Source: Coxiellaceae bacterium
Lineage (GTDB): Bacteria > Pseudomonadota > Gammaproteobacteria > Coxiellales > Coxiellaceae
Direction: 5' to 3'
Length of the DNA: 64,000 nucleotides
Assembly (NCBI GenBank): GCA_011523685.1
Contig: WTGG01000011.1
Span: 1 to 64,000 of the forward strand
The notes below the pieces were generated by a model. It did not search any database. It had not been told where the DNA came from and worked only from the letters and a program-made list of their open reading frames with translations. A program made the position numbers and the translations under genes. Below, in pieces: positions 55,349 through 64,000 of the stretch. The first letter of the stretch is position 1; every line of letters starts with the position of its first letter.

Positions 55349-55507
55349 CTATTAACAAAGCATTAAATTCACTAATAACCTGTCTTTTTATTAAATAGAT
55401 CGATATGGTATGAGCTTGATATAGTGGCTATTATGCAACTTTCTTGTCAACTCTCAGTTGTTTCATTTGAAAAAGAATTTTGCATGGCTCGAGTAATAAG
55501 ATATTAA

Positions 55508-56404
55508 ATGAAGAGTAAAGAAAGCATGCATACTGACGATGTCCAACCTAATTCTTTTGAGTGTTTAGTGCGAGATATTTATGATGAGGTGAAAAATAAA
55601 CAAAAAGCACTTGCTAATTATTTAAAGCATAATTACCCGCTTGTTATAGAAAAGCCGCTTTTATCCTGGTTCATTCAGACTAGGTCTAAATTTAATCTTT
55701 ATGCTATGAAATACACGTTGTTACACGCTCTTTTATATGTTCTTGAAAAAGCTTCTACTGTTGGTTCTCATTTAAACAGTACAGATAGTAACCATAATCA
55801 AAAGGGTATAAGCCAAAAAATATTCGAATATACAAATCTTCTTGTATTTAGTCATTGTCTAAGCTGTATGTTACACAGTTTTCCGAAGATATCTTATGAG
55901 GAAGGGTTATGTATTGCCGACTATCCTGCCACTGACACAAATAATCCTTTGCGTGGTAGTAGTGAAACTGGAGGACTAATTGTAAAGTTTCTTGAGATTG
56001 TTCGGATTAGAATGACAGACCTTGGAAGTAATATCACTGATTTAAGTAATTTAGGAGTGGATACTTTTGAAAAAATTTTCAAACAAGTCATTGAAGAATT
56101 ACCTGAACTGTCTTTAAATTTCTCAGTAGATGCTTGTATAAGTGAATTGCTTCTACAAGATGTCGAAAATAAATCGATCAGTATCTCTTCACTCCCTCTC
56201 ATTCAGTTTGAGAAAGATGCAAGTAAATCATATTTGACTGTTTCCGGACACTCTTCAGAGGGTGCCGTTCCTAGGGATTCTTATAACTATAAAGCATTCT
56301 CTTCGAAAATGACGATAACTCCACAAGGTTTTATGCGGTTATTTGAATCAAAAAGTGCTAGGAACTCTGAATGCGAAATGCGATCATTTTCTGCGAATAA
56401 ATAA
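55508..56404 (+). CDS. orphan protein, function unknown
   Basis: A 298-residue soluble protein. The N-terminal half is predicted helical (SFECLVRDIYDEVKNKQKAL, MKYTLLHALLYVLEKAS). The middle contains SETGGLIVKFLEIVRIRMTD and FEKIFKQVIEELPELSLNF. The C-terminal 70 residues are Ser-rich with basic patches. No signal peptide, membrane helix or known motif is visible. No clear ribosome site precedes the ATG. AT-rich surroundings and absence of family resemblance suggest a lineage-specific gene; an exported effector is possible, but nothing in the sequence shows it. Confidence 0.6.
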   Translation: MKSKESMHTDDVQPNSFECLVRDIYDEVKNKQKALANYLKHNYPLVIEKPLLSWFIQTRSKFNLYAMKYTLLHALLYVLEKASTVGSHLNSTDSNHNQKGISQKIFEYTNLLVFSHCLSCMLHSFPKISYEEGLCIADYPATDTNNPLRGSSETGGLIVKFLEIVRIRMTDLGSNITDLSNLGVDTFEKIFKQVIEELPELSLNFSVDACISELLLQDVENKSISISSLPLIQFEKDASKSYLTVSGHSSEGAVPRDSYNYKAFSSKMTITPQGFMRLFESKSARNSECEMRSFSANK

Positions 56405-56706
56405 AAAATAGGACAAGTTGATATTCAATATTAAGTCGGGTATTCATAGGATTAGTGTATCTTGCACTATATCCCGATTGCTGTTCTGTTGATAAAAGTT
56501 GATATTTTTTGTTGTTCTTTAGTGTTGGGTTGCTGCATTAATGTGCTTTGCATAATTTTTATTGATGAGTATCTGTCGATAAAAATTCTTTAGATTCTCT
56601 ATTATTTTTAAAGTTCGATAGATGTTTATTAGCTGAATAAAAAGCTATGAATAGCCTATCATTTTTTGGATCGGTTTTTTTAATGTCATTACAAAAAGTA
56701 GTGACA
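56405..56706. other. intergenic region with an 11-base hairpin
   Basis: This gene-free stretch is AT-rich and without a recognised frame. At its right end AATGTCATTAC (56682-56692), five A and GTAGTGACATT (56698-56708) form a hairpin with one mismatched pair, overlapping the stop codon of the minus-strand gene at 56707. On that strand the hairpin is followed by A, not T, so it is not a classic terminator. Confidence 0.45.
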
Positions 56707-57261
56707 TTAGAAGGGATTATTACTTTGGCTAATCGTCATTGCATCAATTTCCCTTAATGCTTCTTCATTCACTCTCTGGCAACGTTCACGAAAGGATCTA
56801 GATGAATTTTTTATTTCGTTATGATCGGGTAACTTGGGATCTTCTTCCAATAGCCAGTGTCGTACTCGTTGTTTGAAGGCGGTTTGGTCCATTGCGCTTC
56901 GTGATCTATCTTTAATGTTTTTGTATGCGAGCCCCATGTGTGATGCAAAAATCAGATTATGACCAGCAGATAGATAGGCTTGCTTGTAAAATTGTCCTTC
57001 TGATTGTTCGATAATATTAGCTAGTCCAAGTAGCTGCGCACCAAAGTCTGAATTGGGGTTGTTATAAATGATTTGCAATAAGCTTTTAAGAGTAAACAGT
57101 TGAGATTCTAAGAGATCATCGCTGATTAGTGTTGGTCTCATATAACGTGGGTTGAAGGATTGAATGAAGCTCGCAAGCTGTTGAAAGAGTGTTGGTATTA
57201 AGTTGTTATCGATACTTCTAGAGTGAATTAACTCATACTGGGAAGGGTGTGACATAGCCAT
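56707..57261 (-). CDS. orphan helical protein, function unknown
   Basis: A 184-residue soluble protein with mostly helical segments (LIPTLFQQLASFIQSF, LLESQLFTLKSLLQIIYN, GAQLLGLANIIEQ) and an Arg-rich C-terminal half (RSFRERCQRVNEEALREID). No signal peptide or known family. Two ATG codons (57261, 57255) are possible starts. It is followed by another orphan gene upstream on the same strand, 83 bases away. Confidence 0.6.
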   Translation of the reverse strand: MAMSHPSQYELIHSRSIDNNLIPTLFQQLASFIQSFNPRYMRPTLISDDLLESQLFTLKSLLQIIYNNPNSDFGAQLLGLANIIEQSEGQFYKQAYLSAGHNLIFASHMGLAYKNIKDRSRSAMDQTAFKQRVRHWLLEEDPKLPDHNEIKNSSRSFRERCQRVNEEALREIDAMTISQSNNPF

Positions 57262-57344
57262 AATAAAACCTAGCTTTAATCAAAGGGCATAACCTTATCT
57301 ACGCTTACATGTAATGTCTACTATTTATATTGTGGTTTTGGTGA

Positions 57345-57806
57345 TTAATCTTTGCTTAATGGAATGATATAAATTGTCATAGGTTTTTTTTTAGCCTCGA
57401 GCATTGCTTTTTTAATATCTGGTTCTGTCAATCCCCTTTTGGTGCCGATCTCGAGCACTTTTTGTTCTTGTAAAGCATATGAGCAGGCGCGAAAAAGCTC
57501 ATTTTCACTCGAGTAAAGGATTGCTCTTATTTTGTTGTCATTAGGCTTGTTATACCCTGACAAATGGTTTGGATTATTTATTGCTAACGTTAGCAAACTT
57601 TTAATACCGCTGTCTGATAGGCCTTTTTTCATGAGGTGCTTTGATAATCTTTCTTGAGAAATATGTCCTGAGCATATGTAGATGTTATAGCTATCTGAAA
57701 TGATGCGTAATTTATGAGGTTTATCTTTTGCAGACAAGAGGGAGTGTGCCAGTAGTAAGGGGAGAGTGCAGCAAAGAATAATACAATATCGTATGGCGTG
57801 TCTCAT
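57345..57806 (-). CDS. orphan exported protein, function unknown
   Basis: A 153-residue protein with a signal peptide (1-26: basic RHAIRYC, core IILCCTLPLLLAHSLLSA). The mature part has repeated small helices and two similar segments, LMKKGLSDSGIKSLLTLAIN and TKRGLTEPDIKKAMLEAKKK, which look like an internal repeat of the form KGLx(D/E)xxIKxxLxxA. A Cys pair in YNIYICSGHI and FRACSYAL may form a disulphide. No family recognised. GAGAAAT precedes the ATG. Confidence 0.65.
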   Translation of the reverse strand: MRHAIRYCIILCCTLPLLLAHSLLSAKDKPHKLRIISDSYNIYICSGHISQERLSKHLMKKGLSDSGIKSLLTLAINNPNHLSGYNKPNDNKIRAILYSSENELFRACSYALQEQKVLEIGTKRGLTEPDIKKAMLEAKKKPMTIYIIPLSKD

Positions 57807-57911
57807 GGTTATTTCTCATTCGTTCATGTCATCACTTATTATAGTAGATTTTTTCGAAGTGAGAGATTGTCGGTAACAAATTGATAATATGGTTTTTTTA
57901 TATTTTGCCAT

Positions 57912-58544
57912 TTATGTGGATTTGTTACGGTACTCGCAAAGGTCTTCAATCGGGCATGAGTTACACAGTGGTTTTCGTGCTGTGCAAACATAACGACCAT
58001 GTAGGATCAGCCAGTGGTGAGCATTATAGAGGAATGCTGCTGGTATATTGCGTAAGAGTTTTTTCTCGACTTCTAGAACGGTTTTTCCAGGCGCTAGTGG
58101 GATACGATTGGCTACTCTGAAAATATGTGTATCCACTGCCATAGTGGGTTGGCCAAAAGCGGTGTTTAAGACTACATTGGCGGTTTTTCTTCCCACGCCG
58201 GGTAATGCTTCTAGAGCTGCTCGGGTATCAGGTACGCGTGAGTGATGTTTCTCTATGAGTTGTTGGCATGTCTTGATGACGTTCTCTGCTTTGGTGTTGT
58301 ATAAACCGATCGTTTTGATGGCTTGCTTTAAGCGAGTAACACCAAGTTTGACAATAGCTTCTGGCGTGTTGGCATATTCAAACAGCGGGCCAGTCGCTTT
58401 GTTAACGCTGATATCGGTTGCTTGTGCAGAGAGCATGACGGCGATCAGCAGCTCAAAATCCGAGTGATAGACCAGTTCAGTGGTGGGGTTTGGGTTCAGT
58501 GCCTGCCAGCGTTCAAATATTTCGGTGCGTTTTTGTTTGTTCAT
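57912..58544 (-). CDS. nth: endonuclease III
   Basis: A DNA glycosylase/AP lyase for oxidised pyrimidines. The 210-residue protein has the HhH motif [19 protein letters not shown] with the catalytic Lys near 120, [11 protein letters not shown] with the catalytic Asp near 138, and the C-terminal [4Fe-4S] motif [17 protein letters not shown]. It overlaps the upstream rnfB-like gene by four bases (ATGA), so is translated from a metG-rnfB-nth transcript. Confidence 0.97.
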   Translation of the reverse strand: MNKQKRTEIFERWQALNPNPTTELVYHSDFELLIAVMLSAQATDISVNKATGPLFEYANTPEAIVKLGVTRLKQAIKTIGLYNTKAENVIKTCQQLIEKHHSRVPDTRAALEALPGVGRKTANVVLNTAFGQPTMAVDTHIFRVANRIPLAPGKTVLEVEKKLLRNIPAAFLYNAHHWLILHGRYVCTARKPLCNSCPIEDLCEYRNKST

Positions 58545-59164
58545 GACGAGCGTTTTTTAGCGCGTGCACGTTGCATGGCTTCTGCCATAGCACGTTTGCG
58601 AGCGTCTACCGTTTCTTGGGTGGATCCTTGTTGCAGTTTGGCACGCTGGTGTTTTGCTTTGTCACGTTGTCGATTGCGTTCACGGCGTTCTAGCGAGAGG
58701 TGATAGCGCTCTCGTGATTGGTCTGCCATAGCAAAGACATCTTTACGAGTACGTTCCTCGGAGGGTAGCCAATCAATGCAATCAACAGGGCATGGCGGTA
58801 AGCATAATCCACAGCCATTGCATACATCGGTGATAATGGTGTGCATCTGCTTTGAGGCACCAATGATGGCATCCACTGGGCATGCTTGAATGCATTTGGT
58901 GCAGCCAATGCACTCTTCTTCCCTAATAGCCGCAAGCTTGATCGCTTTGGTGTTAGCTTGAATGGTGGCACGATACGGCTCTGGGTCAACTTGTATTAAT
59001 TGTGCAATGTTTTCAAACGTGGCTTCACCACCCGGTAAGCATTTATTAGGTGCTTCATGGTCATTAGCAATGGCTGTTGCATATGAGCGACAATCCTCAT
59101 ATTCACAATCTCGGCATTGTGTCTGAGGGAGTAGAGCGTCAATTTGATCAATTAACGAGCTCAT
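58541..59164 (-). CDS. rnfB: RnfB/RsxB-like ferredoxin, stand-alone
   Basis: A 207-residue iron-sulphur protein. Residues 10-30 carry the RnfB-type motif [13 protein letters not shown]. Two 4Fe-4S motifs follow: [15 protein letters not shown] near 82 and [15 protein letters not shown] near 112. The last 65 residues are very basic ([30 protein letters not shown]). The N-terminal membrane helix of true RnfB is absent, and rnfA, C, D, G and E are not in the window. It is coupled by four-base overlaps to metG upstream and nth downstream. The partner is unknown. Confidence 0.9.
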   Translation of the reverse strand: MSSLIDQIDALLPQTQCRDCEYEDCRSYATAIANDHEAPNKCLPGGEATFENIAQLIQVDPEPYRATIQANTKAIKLAAIREEECIGCTKCIQACPVDAIIGASKQMHTIITDVCNGCGLCLPPCPVDCIDWLPSEERTRKDVFAMADQSRERYHLSLERRERNRQRDKAKHQRAKLQQGSTQETVDARKRAMAEAMQRARAKKRSS

Positions 59165-60810
59165 GCATTCGGTCCCATGAGCTGTTCCATGGCTTCTGGC
59201 GTAATGCGTTGTAGCAGCGGCTTGAAGCGTTCGATGGTGTGGTTCAGTAACGGTGTTTCTCTATTATGCCAATTCAGTGGTTCACAATTGAGGAATGTCT
59301 CAACTTGTTTAGCCATTTCAGGTAACACCGGTTTTAGATAGGTTGTTAATACACGAAATAAGTTGAGTCCTTGTGTGCAAATGGCCTGGACAGTCTGATG
59401 TTGTTCAGGATCTTTGGCTAGCGTCCACGGTTTATGCTGATCGATGTATTGATTGGCTTGATCGGCGAGCTGCATAATATCACGCATACAACGGTTGAAT
59501 TCACGTTGTTCGTAGTGTTGAGCAATGGTATCGCCAGCGTCTATGAAATGCTGATAAAGCGCAGGGTCGTGAAGTGTTTCTGCTAGCTGGCCATTAAAAA
59601 GTTTAGTAATAAAGCCAGCATTACGACTCGCCAGATTAATGTACTTACCCACCAAGTCAGCATTATTGCGTTGTAGAAAATCGTCTCGGCTCAGGTCAAT
59701 GTCTTCAACGTGTGAGGACAGTTTGGCTGCAGTGTAGTAGCGCAAAAAGGCTGGGTCTAATTGTTCAAGGTAGTGGTCACCGGTAATGAAGGTGCCACGA
59801 GATTTAGACATCTTTTGGCCGTTAATGGTGAGAAAGCCATGCGCAAACACTTCCGTAGGTAGGCGATAACCTGAGCCTTGCAGAATAGCTGGCCAAAAAA
59901 GCGCATGAAAATAGATGATGTCTTTACCAATAAAGTGATAGACCTCGGCAGTGCTATTGGGGTTCCAGAAAGTATCTAATGTGACGTCATCACGCTGTTG
60001 GCAGTGATGTTCTAAACTCGCTAAATACCCAATGGGTGCGTCCATCCAGACATAAAAGTACTTGCCAGGAGCTTCTGGTATTTCAAAGCCAAAGTAAGGT
60101 GCATCTCGAGAGATATCCCAGTCACGCAGTGGTTCGTTGAACCATTCGCGTAGCTTTTTGGCGACAGGGGCTTGTAGGTGTTTATCAGTTACCCAGGCTT
60201 CTAATGTATCACGATGATTTTCCAGCTGAAAAAAGACATGTTCAGATTCTTTCATGATCGGTGTTGCGCCAGAGAGGGCTGATGTTGGATTAATCAGCTC
60301 GGAGGCACTGTAGGTGGCTCCACAGGCTTCACAATTATCACCATATTGATCCGGTGCTTTGCAGCGTGGGCAGGTACCTTTTATGAATCGGTCTGCTAGG
60401 AATAGGCCTTTTTCTGGATCGAAGGCTTGGCTGATTGAGCGAGTGGTGATATCACCACGTGCCTTTAATGCATTGTAAATGGTTTCACACATTGCTCGGT
60501 TTTCATCGGAGTGTGTGGTGTGAAATTCATCGAAATGGATTTGAAATCCGCTGAAGGTATTGGCGTGTTCTTGATGGATCTTAGCGATGACTTCTTCGGG
60601 CGAGCAGCCTTGTTTTTCTGCAGATAGCATGATGGCAGTACCATGGGCATCACTCCCGGAAATGTATAGGCAGGTATGGCCGCGCAGTTGTTGAAAGCGT
60701 ACCCAGATGTCTGCTTGTATCGCTTCTACAAGGTGGCCCAAATGAATCGGACCGTTGGCATAGGGAAGTGCGATAGTAGCAAGGATAGTACGGGGAGTGG
60801 GTTGGTCCAT
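59161..60810 (-). CDS. metG: methionyl-tRNA synthetase, short form
   Basis: It charges tRNA(Met). The 549-residue class I synthetase has the HIGH-type motif [12 protein letters not shown] near 20, the zinc knuckle [19 protein letters not shown] near 145, [12 protein letters not shown], and the KMSKS loop [11 protein letters not shown] near 335. The anticodon-binding domain is complete. The C-terminal EMAP-like tRNA-binding and dimerisation domain of E. coli MetG (677) is missing. The ATG at 60810 matches the family start, with AAGAGAC upstream; 60852 is an alternative. It is divergent from apbC. Confidence 0.96.
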   Translation of the reverse strand: MDQPTPRTILATIALPYANGPIHLGHLVEAIQADIWVRFQQLRGHTCLYISGSDAHGTAIMLSAEKQGCSPEEVIAKIHQEHANTFSGFQIHFDEFHTTHSDENRAMCETIYNALKARGDITTRSISQAFDPEKGLFLADRFIKGTCPRCKAPDQYGDNCEACGATYSASELINPTSALSGATPIMKESEHVFFQLENHRDTLEAWVTDKHLQAPVAKKLREWFNEPLRDWDISRDAPYFGFEIPEAPGKYFYVWMDAPIGYLASLEHHCQQRDDVTLDTFWNPNSTAEVYHFIGKDIIYFHALFWPAILQGSGYRLPTEVFAHGFLTINGQKMSKSRGTFITGDHYLEQLDPAFLRYYTAAKLSSHVEDIDLSRDDFLQRNNADLVGKYINLASRNAGFITKLFNGQLAETLHDPALYQHFIDAGDTIAQHYEQREFNRCMRDIMQLADQANQYIDQHKPWTLAKDPEQHQTVQAICTQGLNLFRVLTTYLKPVLPEMAKQVETFLNCEPLNWHNRETPLLNHTIERFKPLLQRITPEAMEQLMGPNA

Positions 60811-60902
60811 GAATTGTCTCTTAGCGATATGATATTGGCTGCCACTATACAAGGTTCATGTCACTTTGTGTAGCACTTGTCCAACATGCGGGGAGATGAA
60901 TA

Positions 60903-60931
60903 TTGGGCCTTGAGATGTGGCGTGTTATACT
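60903..60931 (+). promoter_or_regulatory. candidate sigma-70 promoter of apbC
   Basis: TTGGGC (60903-60908), a 17-base spacer and TATACT (60926-60931). The GTG start of apbC is 30 bases downstream, behind AAAGGGG. Confidence 0.5.
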
Positions 60932-60960
60932 CCTGCGCATTATTATAAAGGGGATCTCGT

Positions 60961-62064
60961 GTGACAATCACAGCAGCAACGATTCAATCAGCATTAGCCC
61001 ATTATGTTATTCCTGACACCGATACCTTATTGGTGGATGTAGCGCGTATTACCACGGTTGAGTCACCCTCAGGTGGTTGTTGTGTGCGCATTGCATTGCG
61101 TGTTGGTGTTTCCCCTGCCATGCGTTCTACTATGGAATCAGACATCCAAGCGTGTTGTCGTTCAGTGATCGATGGTGCTGCATTGTCCATCGAGTGGGTG
61201 TTGAATATTCGTTCGCATGGCCACCCATCAGATAAAAAAGCCTTAGCTAACGTTCGTAATGTCATTGCGGTGGCATCTGGAAAAGGTGGTGTTGGTAAGT
61301 CCACCACTTCTGTGAATTTAGCCTGCGCCTTGGCACAACAAGGTTGTCGTGTAGGCATCTTAGATGCAGACATTTACGGCCCGAATCAACCTACCATGTT
61401 GGGTGTGTCAGATATAACTGAATCCAAAGAAGCCCGGTTAGAGCCCATTGAGGCGCATGGTGTTTTTAGCATGTCAATGGGCTACCTTGTTGGCGTTGAT
61501 CAGCCCATGGTGTGGCGAGGGCCGATGGTGAGCAAAGTATTAACGCAGTTATTGCAGCAAACCGTATGGCCAGCGTTAGATTTTTTGATAATCGATATGC
61601 CACCAGGTACCGGTGATGTTCAGCTAACCCTATCAAAAGTTGTTCGTTTAACTGGCGCGCTGATTGTCTCAACACCACAAGACGTTGCCTTATACGATGC
61701 TCGTAAAGCAATACAGATGTTTCACAAGGTTTCTATCCCGGTGTTGGGTGTGATAGAAAATATGAGTACGCATATCTGCACGGCGTGTGGACACGAGTCA
61801 GCATTATTTGGAACGGGTGGCGCCATGGCTATGGCGAATGCAGAGTCCATTCCTGTGCTGGGTCAATTACCCTTGTCATTGCCTATTCGTGAAGCGGCCG
61901 ATCAGGGGCTGCCGATCGTCTGTGGTGAGCCTGGTGGTGAACTTGCGCAGCGTTATCATCGTATTGCTACTCAGCTCTGTGTCGAAGTGACCAATTTACC
62001 GGTGAATTATGATCATCATTTTAATGTATCGGTGGAGTCCGATACCTCAGCAACAGGAGAGTAA
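60961..62064 (+). CDS. apbC: Mrp/ApbC-family iron-sulphur carrier ATPase
   Basis: It binds and delivers [4Fe-4S] clusters. The 367-residue protein has an N-terminal MIP18-like domain (1-95) and a P-loop NTPase domain with the deviant Walker [18 protein letters not shown] near 110, [16 protein letters not shown] near 138, [16 protein letters not shown] near 210 and the cluster CxxC in [12 protein letters not shown] near 275. It starts with GTG at 60961, with AAAGGGG upstream. Divergent from metG as in E. coli (mrp-metG), and followed two bases later by dcd. Confidence 0.95.
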   Translation: MTITAATIQSALAHYVIPDTDTLLVDVARITTVESPSGGCCVRIALRVGVSPAMRSTMESDIQACCRSVIDGAALSIEWVLNIRSHGHPSDKKALANVRNVIAVASGKGGVGKSTTSVNLACALAQQGCRVGILDADIYGPNQPTMLGVSDITESKEARLEPIEAHGVFSMSMGYLVGVDQPMVWRGPMVSKVLTQLLQQTVWPALDFLIIDMPPGTGDVQLTLSKVVRLTGALIVSTPQDVALYDARKAIQMFHKVSIPVLGVIENMSTHICTACGHESALFGTGGAMAMANAESIPVLGQLPLSLPIREAADQGLPIVCGEPGGELAQRYHRIATQLCVEVTNLPVNYDHHFNVSVESDTSATGE

Positions 62065-62066
62065 GT

Positions 62067-62633
62067 ATGAGTATTAAATCCGATCGTTGGATTCAGCGTA
62101 TGGCCAAAGAGCAAGCCATGATTTCACCGTTTGAGCCTAAGCAAGTGAGAAGTGTTAATAACGATAAAGTAATTTCATATGGTACATCAAGTTATGGGTA
62201 TGATGTGCGTTGTTCCAATGAATTCAAAGTTTTCACCAATATTAATTCGGCCATTGTAGATCCTAAAGCATTTGATGCGAATAGCTTTGTGGATCAAACG
62301 TCTGATGTCTGTATTATTCCACCTAACTCGTTTGCCCTAGCTCGTACGGTCGAATATTTCAAAATTCCTAGAAACGTATTGACGATTTGTTTGGGTAAAT
62401 CCACTTATGCGCGATGTGGTATTATTGTCAATGTGACACCGCTAGAACCTGAGTGGGAAGGGCATGTTACCTTAGAGTTCTCTAACACCACCAATCTGCC
62501 AGCAAAGATTTATGCTAATGAAGGTGTTGCTCAAGTGCTTTTTCTTGAGTCAGATGAAGTCTGTGAAACATCATACGCTGATCGTTCAGGGAAGTATCAA
62601 GGTCAGCGCGGTGTGACATTGCCGATTGCATAA
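62067..62633 (+). CDS. dcd: dCTP deaminase
   Basis: It converts dCTP to dUTP, feeding Dut and dTMP synthesis. The 188-residue trimeric enzyme has [18 protein letters not shown] at the start, [18 protein letters not shown] near 32, [20 protein letters not shown] with the catalytic region near 110-130, [20 protein letters not shown] and GQRGVTLP at the end. The length is close to E. coli Dcd (193). It begins two bases after the apbC stop, so they are one operon. Confidence 0.97.
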   Translation: MSIKSDRWIQRMAKEQAMISPFEPKQVRSVNNDKVISYGTSSYGYDVRCSNEFKVFTNINSAIVDPKAFDANSFVDQTSDVCIIPPNSFALARTVEYFKIPRNVLTICLGKSTYARCGIIVNVTPLEPEWEGHVTLEFSNTTNLPAKIYANEGVAQVLFLESDEVCETSYADRSGKYQGQRGVTLPIA

Positions 62634-62666
62634 TAGGATTTAAATTACGCATTGTCTATTGCATTC

Positions 62667-62693
62667 AAAAGCCAGGTTGATCCTGGCTTTTTT
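62667..62693 (+). terminator. terminator of the apbC-dcd operon
   Basis: AAAAGCCAGG, loop TTGA, TCCTGGCTTTTTT. A perfect stem with T-run, 34 bases after the dcd stop. Confidence 0.93.
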
Positions 62694-62864
62694 AGTGGTC
62701 GATTGTCTAGATTGACTTGTTGAATATTTATTAAAGCCGTTTAGGCGATATGCCGCTTGATGAAAATTGCTAATGGCCTAATGACTCATACATGCAGTGA
62801 TGATTGTGTGGATGAGGATTAAAACAATCATGGTGTGACAATGTCTATTGTATAGTTTTTATAA

Positions 62865-63320
62865 TTACCTATGTATCTCTGAAGTGACTGTGGTTTTCTC
62901 GTCTCTCTTTTTAGTCTCATGTGGTTTTGTGGTCATTCCGTGTAGTTCCCAACTGTTTTCGGTAGAGCAATAGATAAATCTTGCTGTTTTTCCCGTAGAG
63001 TTTTGAGCTGTTAGATAATGGGTTTCGCTCGAAGTAAGGTCGAGGTTTTTAAAGTCAATGAGATCATTGATTTGAAAAGTCCAATACGATTGATGTGATA
63101 TTTTACCACGAGAGTTTATTTTAACGGCTTGAAGCATTACTTCATGTTTGTTGTGAGGTGTGTTGATTAAGGGTATAAATGCTAATCGATCAGTGTCTGA
63201 GGTGGGCTGTGAAAAAAGGCTCGGCTTTTTGTAGTGAGTTTCTTCAAGCAGAAGTTTACTATTGCATAGGATTTTCATCCACTCGCTTGGTAGGTCAAGA
63301 GTTTCATATGTTGCCAACAT
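62865..63320 (-). CDS. orphan protein, function unknown
   Basis: A 151-residue soluble protein with mixed alpha/beta character (IPLINTPHNKHEVMLQAVKI, YWTFQINDLIDFKNLDL) and a basic, Thr/Lys-rich C-terminus. No family recognised. The ATG lies inside the end of the upstream gene, and CGGAA is the only weak ribosome site. The frame differs from that gene, which it overlaps by 46 bases, so the two could be one gene split by a frameshift. Confidence 0.5.
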   Translation of the reverse strand: MLATYETLDLPSEWMKILCNSKLLLEETHYKKPSLFSQPTSDTDRLAFIPLINTPHNKHEVMLQAVKINSRGKISHQSYWTFQINDLIDFKNLDLTSSETHYLTAQNSTGKTARFIYCSTENSWELHGMTTKPHETKKRDEKTTVTSEIHR

Positions 63321-63532
63321 AATTCCGAGGATGCGATGGCCTTAGCCGATTGCTTCAGCGTTAAGTCATTTTTGTTACGTAGACCCTGTGTTGATTGATA
63401 TTGATCAAATGCATAGGGTTGCCTTTTTTCGTTGTGAAGATGTGATGTTGTTGTTATGTCATCGTCGGAGGTGGCTGATGTTGTTTTTCTTAGAAAAATC
63501 GTACGATCATTTGCCCCGTGATTGATAATCAT
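63275..63532 (-). CDS. orphan small protein, function unknown
   Basis: An 85-residue hydrophilic protein with Thr/Ser/Asp-rich N-terminal half (TTSATSDDDITTTSHLHN) and a Lys/Ala-rich end. No signal peptide or known motif, and no clear ribosome site. It starts 12 bases after the stop of the gene at 63545 and overlaps the next gene, suggesting a three-gene transcript, or a frameshifted larger one. Confidence 0.4.
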   Translation of the reverse strand: MIINHGANDRTIFLRKTTSATSDDDITTTSHLHNEKRQPYAFDQYQSTQGLRNKNDLTLKQSAKAIASSELCWQHMKLLTYQASG

Positions 63533-63544
63533 TGGTATGAGGAA

Positions 63545-63871
63545 TTAACCTTCAGTGTAAAGATTTAAACAATCTTTATAATTAATAACTGCGTTAATTT
63601 GGAAAGGGTAAAACCAGAATGGTGCTTGATGCACAATGCGCCTACAGTCGCTTGATTCGATATTTTCTGGAGGCATCAGTCTTATTGTTAACCCGTATCG
63701 ATCGATATGGTGATCTAATAATGCCTTAAGCCATTCTATAAAATCATCGTTTATAGCGATTGCTCGAGGTATTTCCTTAGACCATGTTGTAAAATCATTG
63801 ATCCATGCTTCTATTGCAGCGTTTTTATCATAGAGTGTTGATTGAGAGTTCGGTTTATTGGTATATGGCAT
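63545..63871 (-). CDS. orphan small protein, function unknown
   Basis: A 108-residue protein with an amphipathic helical centre (AAIEAWINDFTTWSKEI, FIEWLKALLDHHIDRYGL) and aromatic-rich C-terminal part (HQAPFWFYPFQINAVINYKD). No family recognised. The ribosome site is weak (CGAGAT). It is the first of three closely packed minus-strand genes. The remaining 129 bases of the window to its right hold no recognisable feature. Confidence 0.5.
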   Translation of the reverse strand: MPYTNKPNSQSTLYDKNAAIEAWINDFTTWSKEIPRAIAINDDFIEWLKALLDHHIDRYGLTIRLMPPENIESSDCRRIVHQAPFWFYPFQINAVINYKDCLNLYTEG

Positions 63872-64000
63872 AGTTAAATCTCGTGTTATTTGGTTGTGGT
63901 GTTGGAGGTTTTTTGTTGAATGGGCTTTGTTTTTTAATTGAGGATATTCGTTCTATAAAGTGTCTCGTATGATATTTTGAAAGTGAGGTCTGTAATAGAT

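Noticed and set aside
55032-55355. Hydrophobic frame on the plus strand opposite the lysine-rich orphan
   Set aside because: Lys/Phe-complementary composition is expected on the strand opposite an AAA-rich gene; no ribosome site and no pattern of real membrane helices.

Overview
The window is a chromosomal segment of an AT-rich gammaproteobacterium. It starts with the 3' end of a 23S rRNA gene, a 5S gene and a Rho-independent terminator. It then carries many single-copy housekeeping genes in gammaproteobacterial order: gmk-rpoZ-spoT-recG downstream of yicC and divergent from rph, ssb beside uvrA, rpmB-rpmG, pcnB-folK-coaD, purM-purN divergent from a DUF2066 gene and hda, and metG divergent from apbC/mrp-dcd. 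Three features recall host-associated lineages such as Legionellales: several opacity-like small beta-barrel proteins, a short MetG, and a stand-alone RnfB-like ferredoxin between metG and nth. This is inference; no species can be named from the sequence alone.

Layout. 1-530: end of an rRNA operon. 549-5278: an AlsS-type acetolactate synthase, a DoxX-like membrane protein, a divergent acetolactate-decarboxylase-like protein without the usual metal-binding histidines, a truncated carboxymuconolactone-decarboxylase-family protein and a GH3/NagZ-like hydrolase. 5448-8205: two orphan genes and about 1 kb of decayed DNA with a possible reverse-transcriptase remnant. 8254-13666: ssb, a YajR-like transporter, uvrA, rpmG and rpmB. 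14003-16316: a secreted Calx-beta/FG-GAP protein that may be frameshifted. 16433-30215: a run of nucleotide, LPS and repair genes (dut, a phosphohexomutase, pyrE, waaC, xthA, rph) leading into the stringent-response and recG cluster. 30252-35427: six related small outer-membrane beta-barrel genes, three on each strand, one carrying a premature stop. 35512-39485: htpG behind a clear sigma-32 promoter, then an orphan TonB-dependent receptor. 39488-53000: transporters, folD, an MltD-like lytic transglycosylase, gloB, pcnB-folK-coaD-ferredoxin, a potassium channel, mutM, ihfB, purN and purM. 52940-54903: DUF2066 and hda. 54890-57806: four orphan genes of unknown function. 57912-62633: nth, rnfB-like, metG, apbC and dcd. 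62865-63871: three small orphan genes.

The genes cover one-carbon and purine metabolism (folD, folK, purM, purN), pyrimidine supply (pyrE, dut, dcd), base-excision and nucleotide-excision repair (mutM, nth, xthA, uvrA, recG), (p)ppGpp control (spoT, rpoZ) and envelope building (waaC, phosphohexomutase, MltD, beta-barrels). No CRISPR array, intact insertion sequence, tRNA gene or complete prophage was recognised. The most unusual items are the outer-membrane barrel cluster with its broken paralogue, the ligand-less AlsD-like protein beside alsS, the tailed IHF-beta and enlarged L33 proteins, and promoters that place transcription starts at or beside the ATG.
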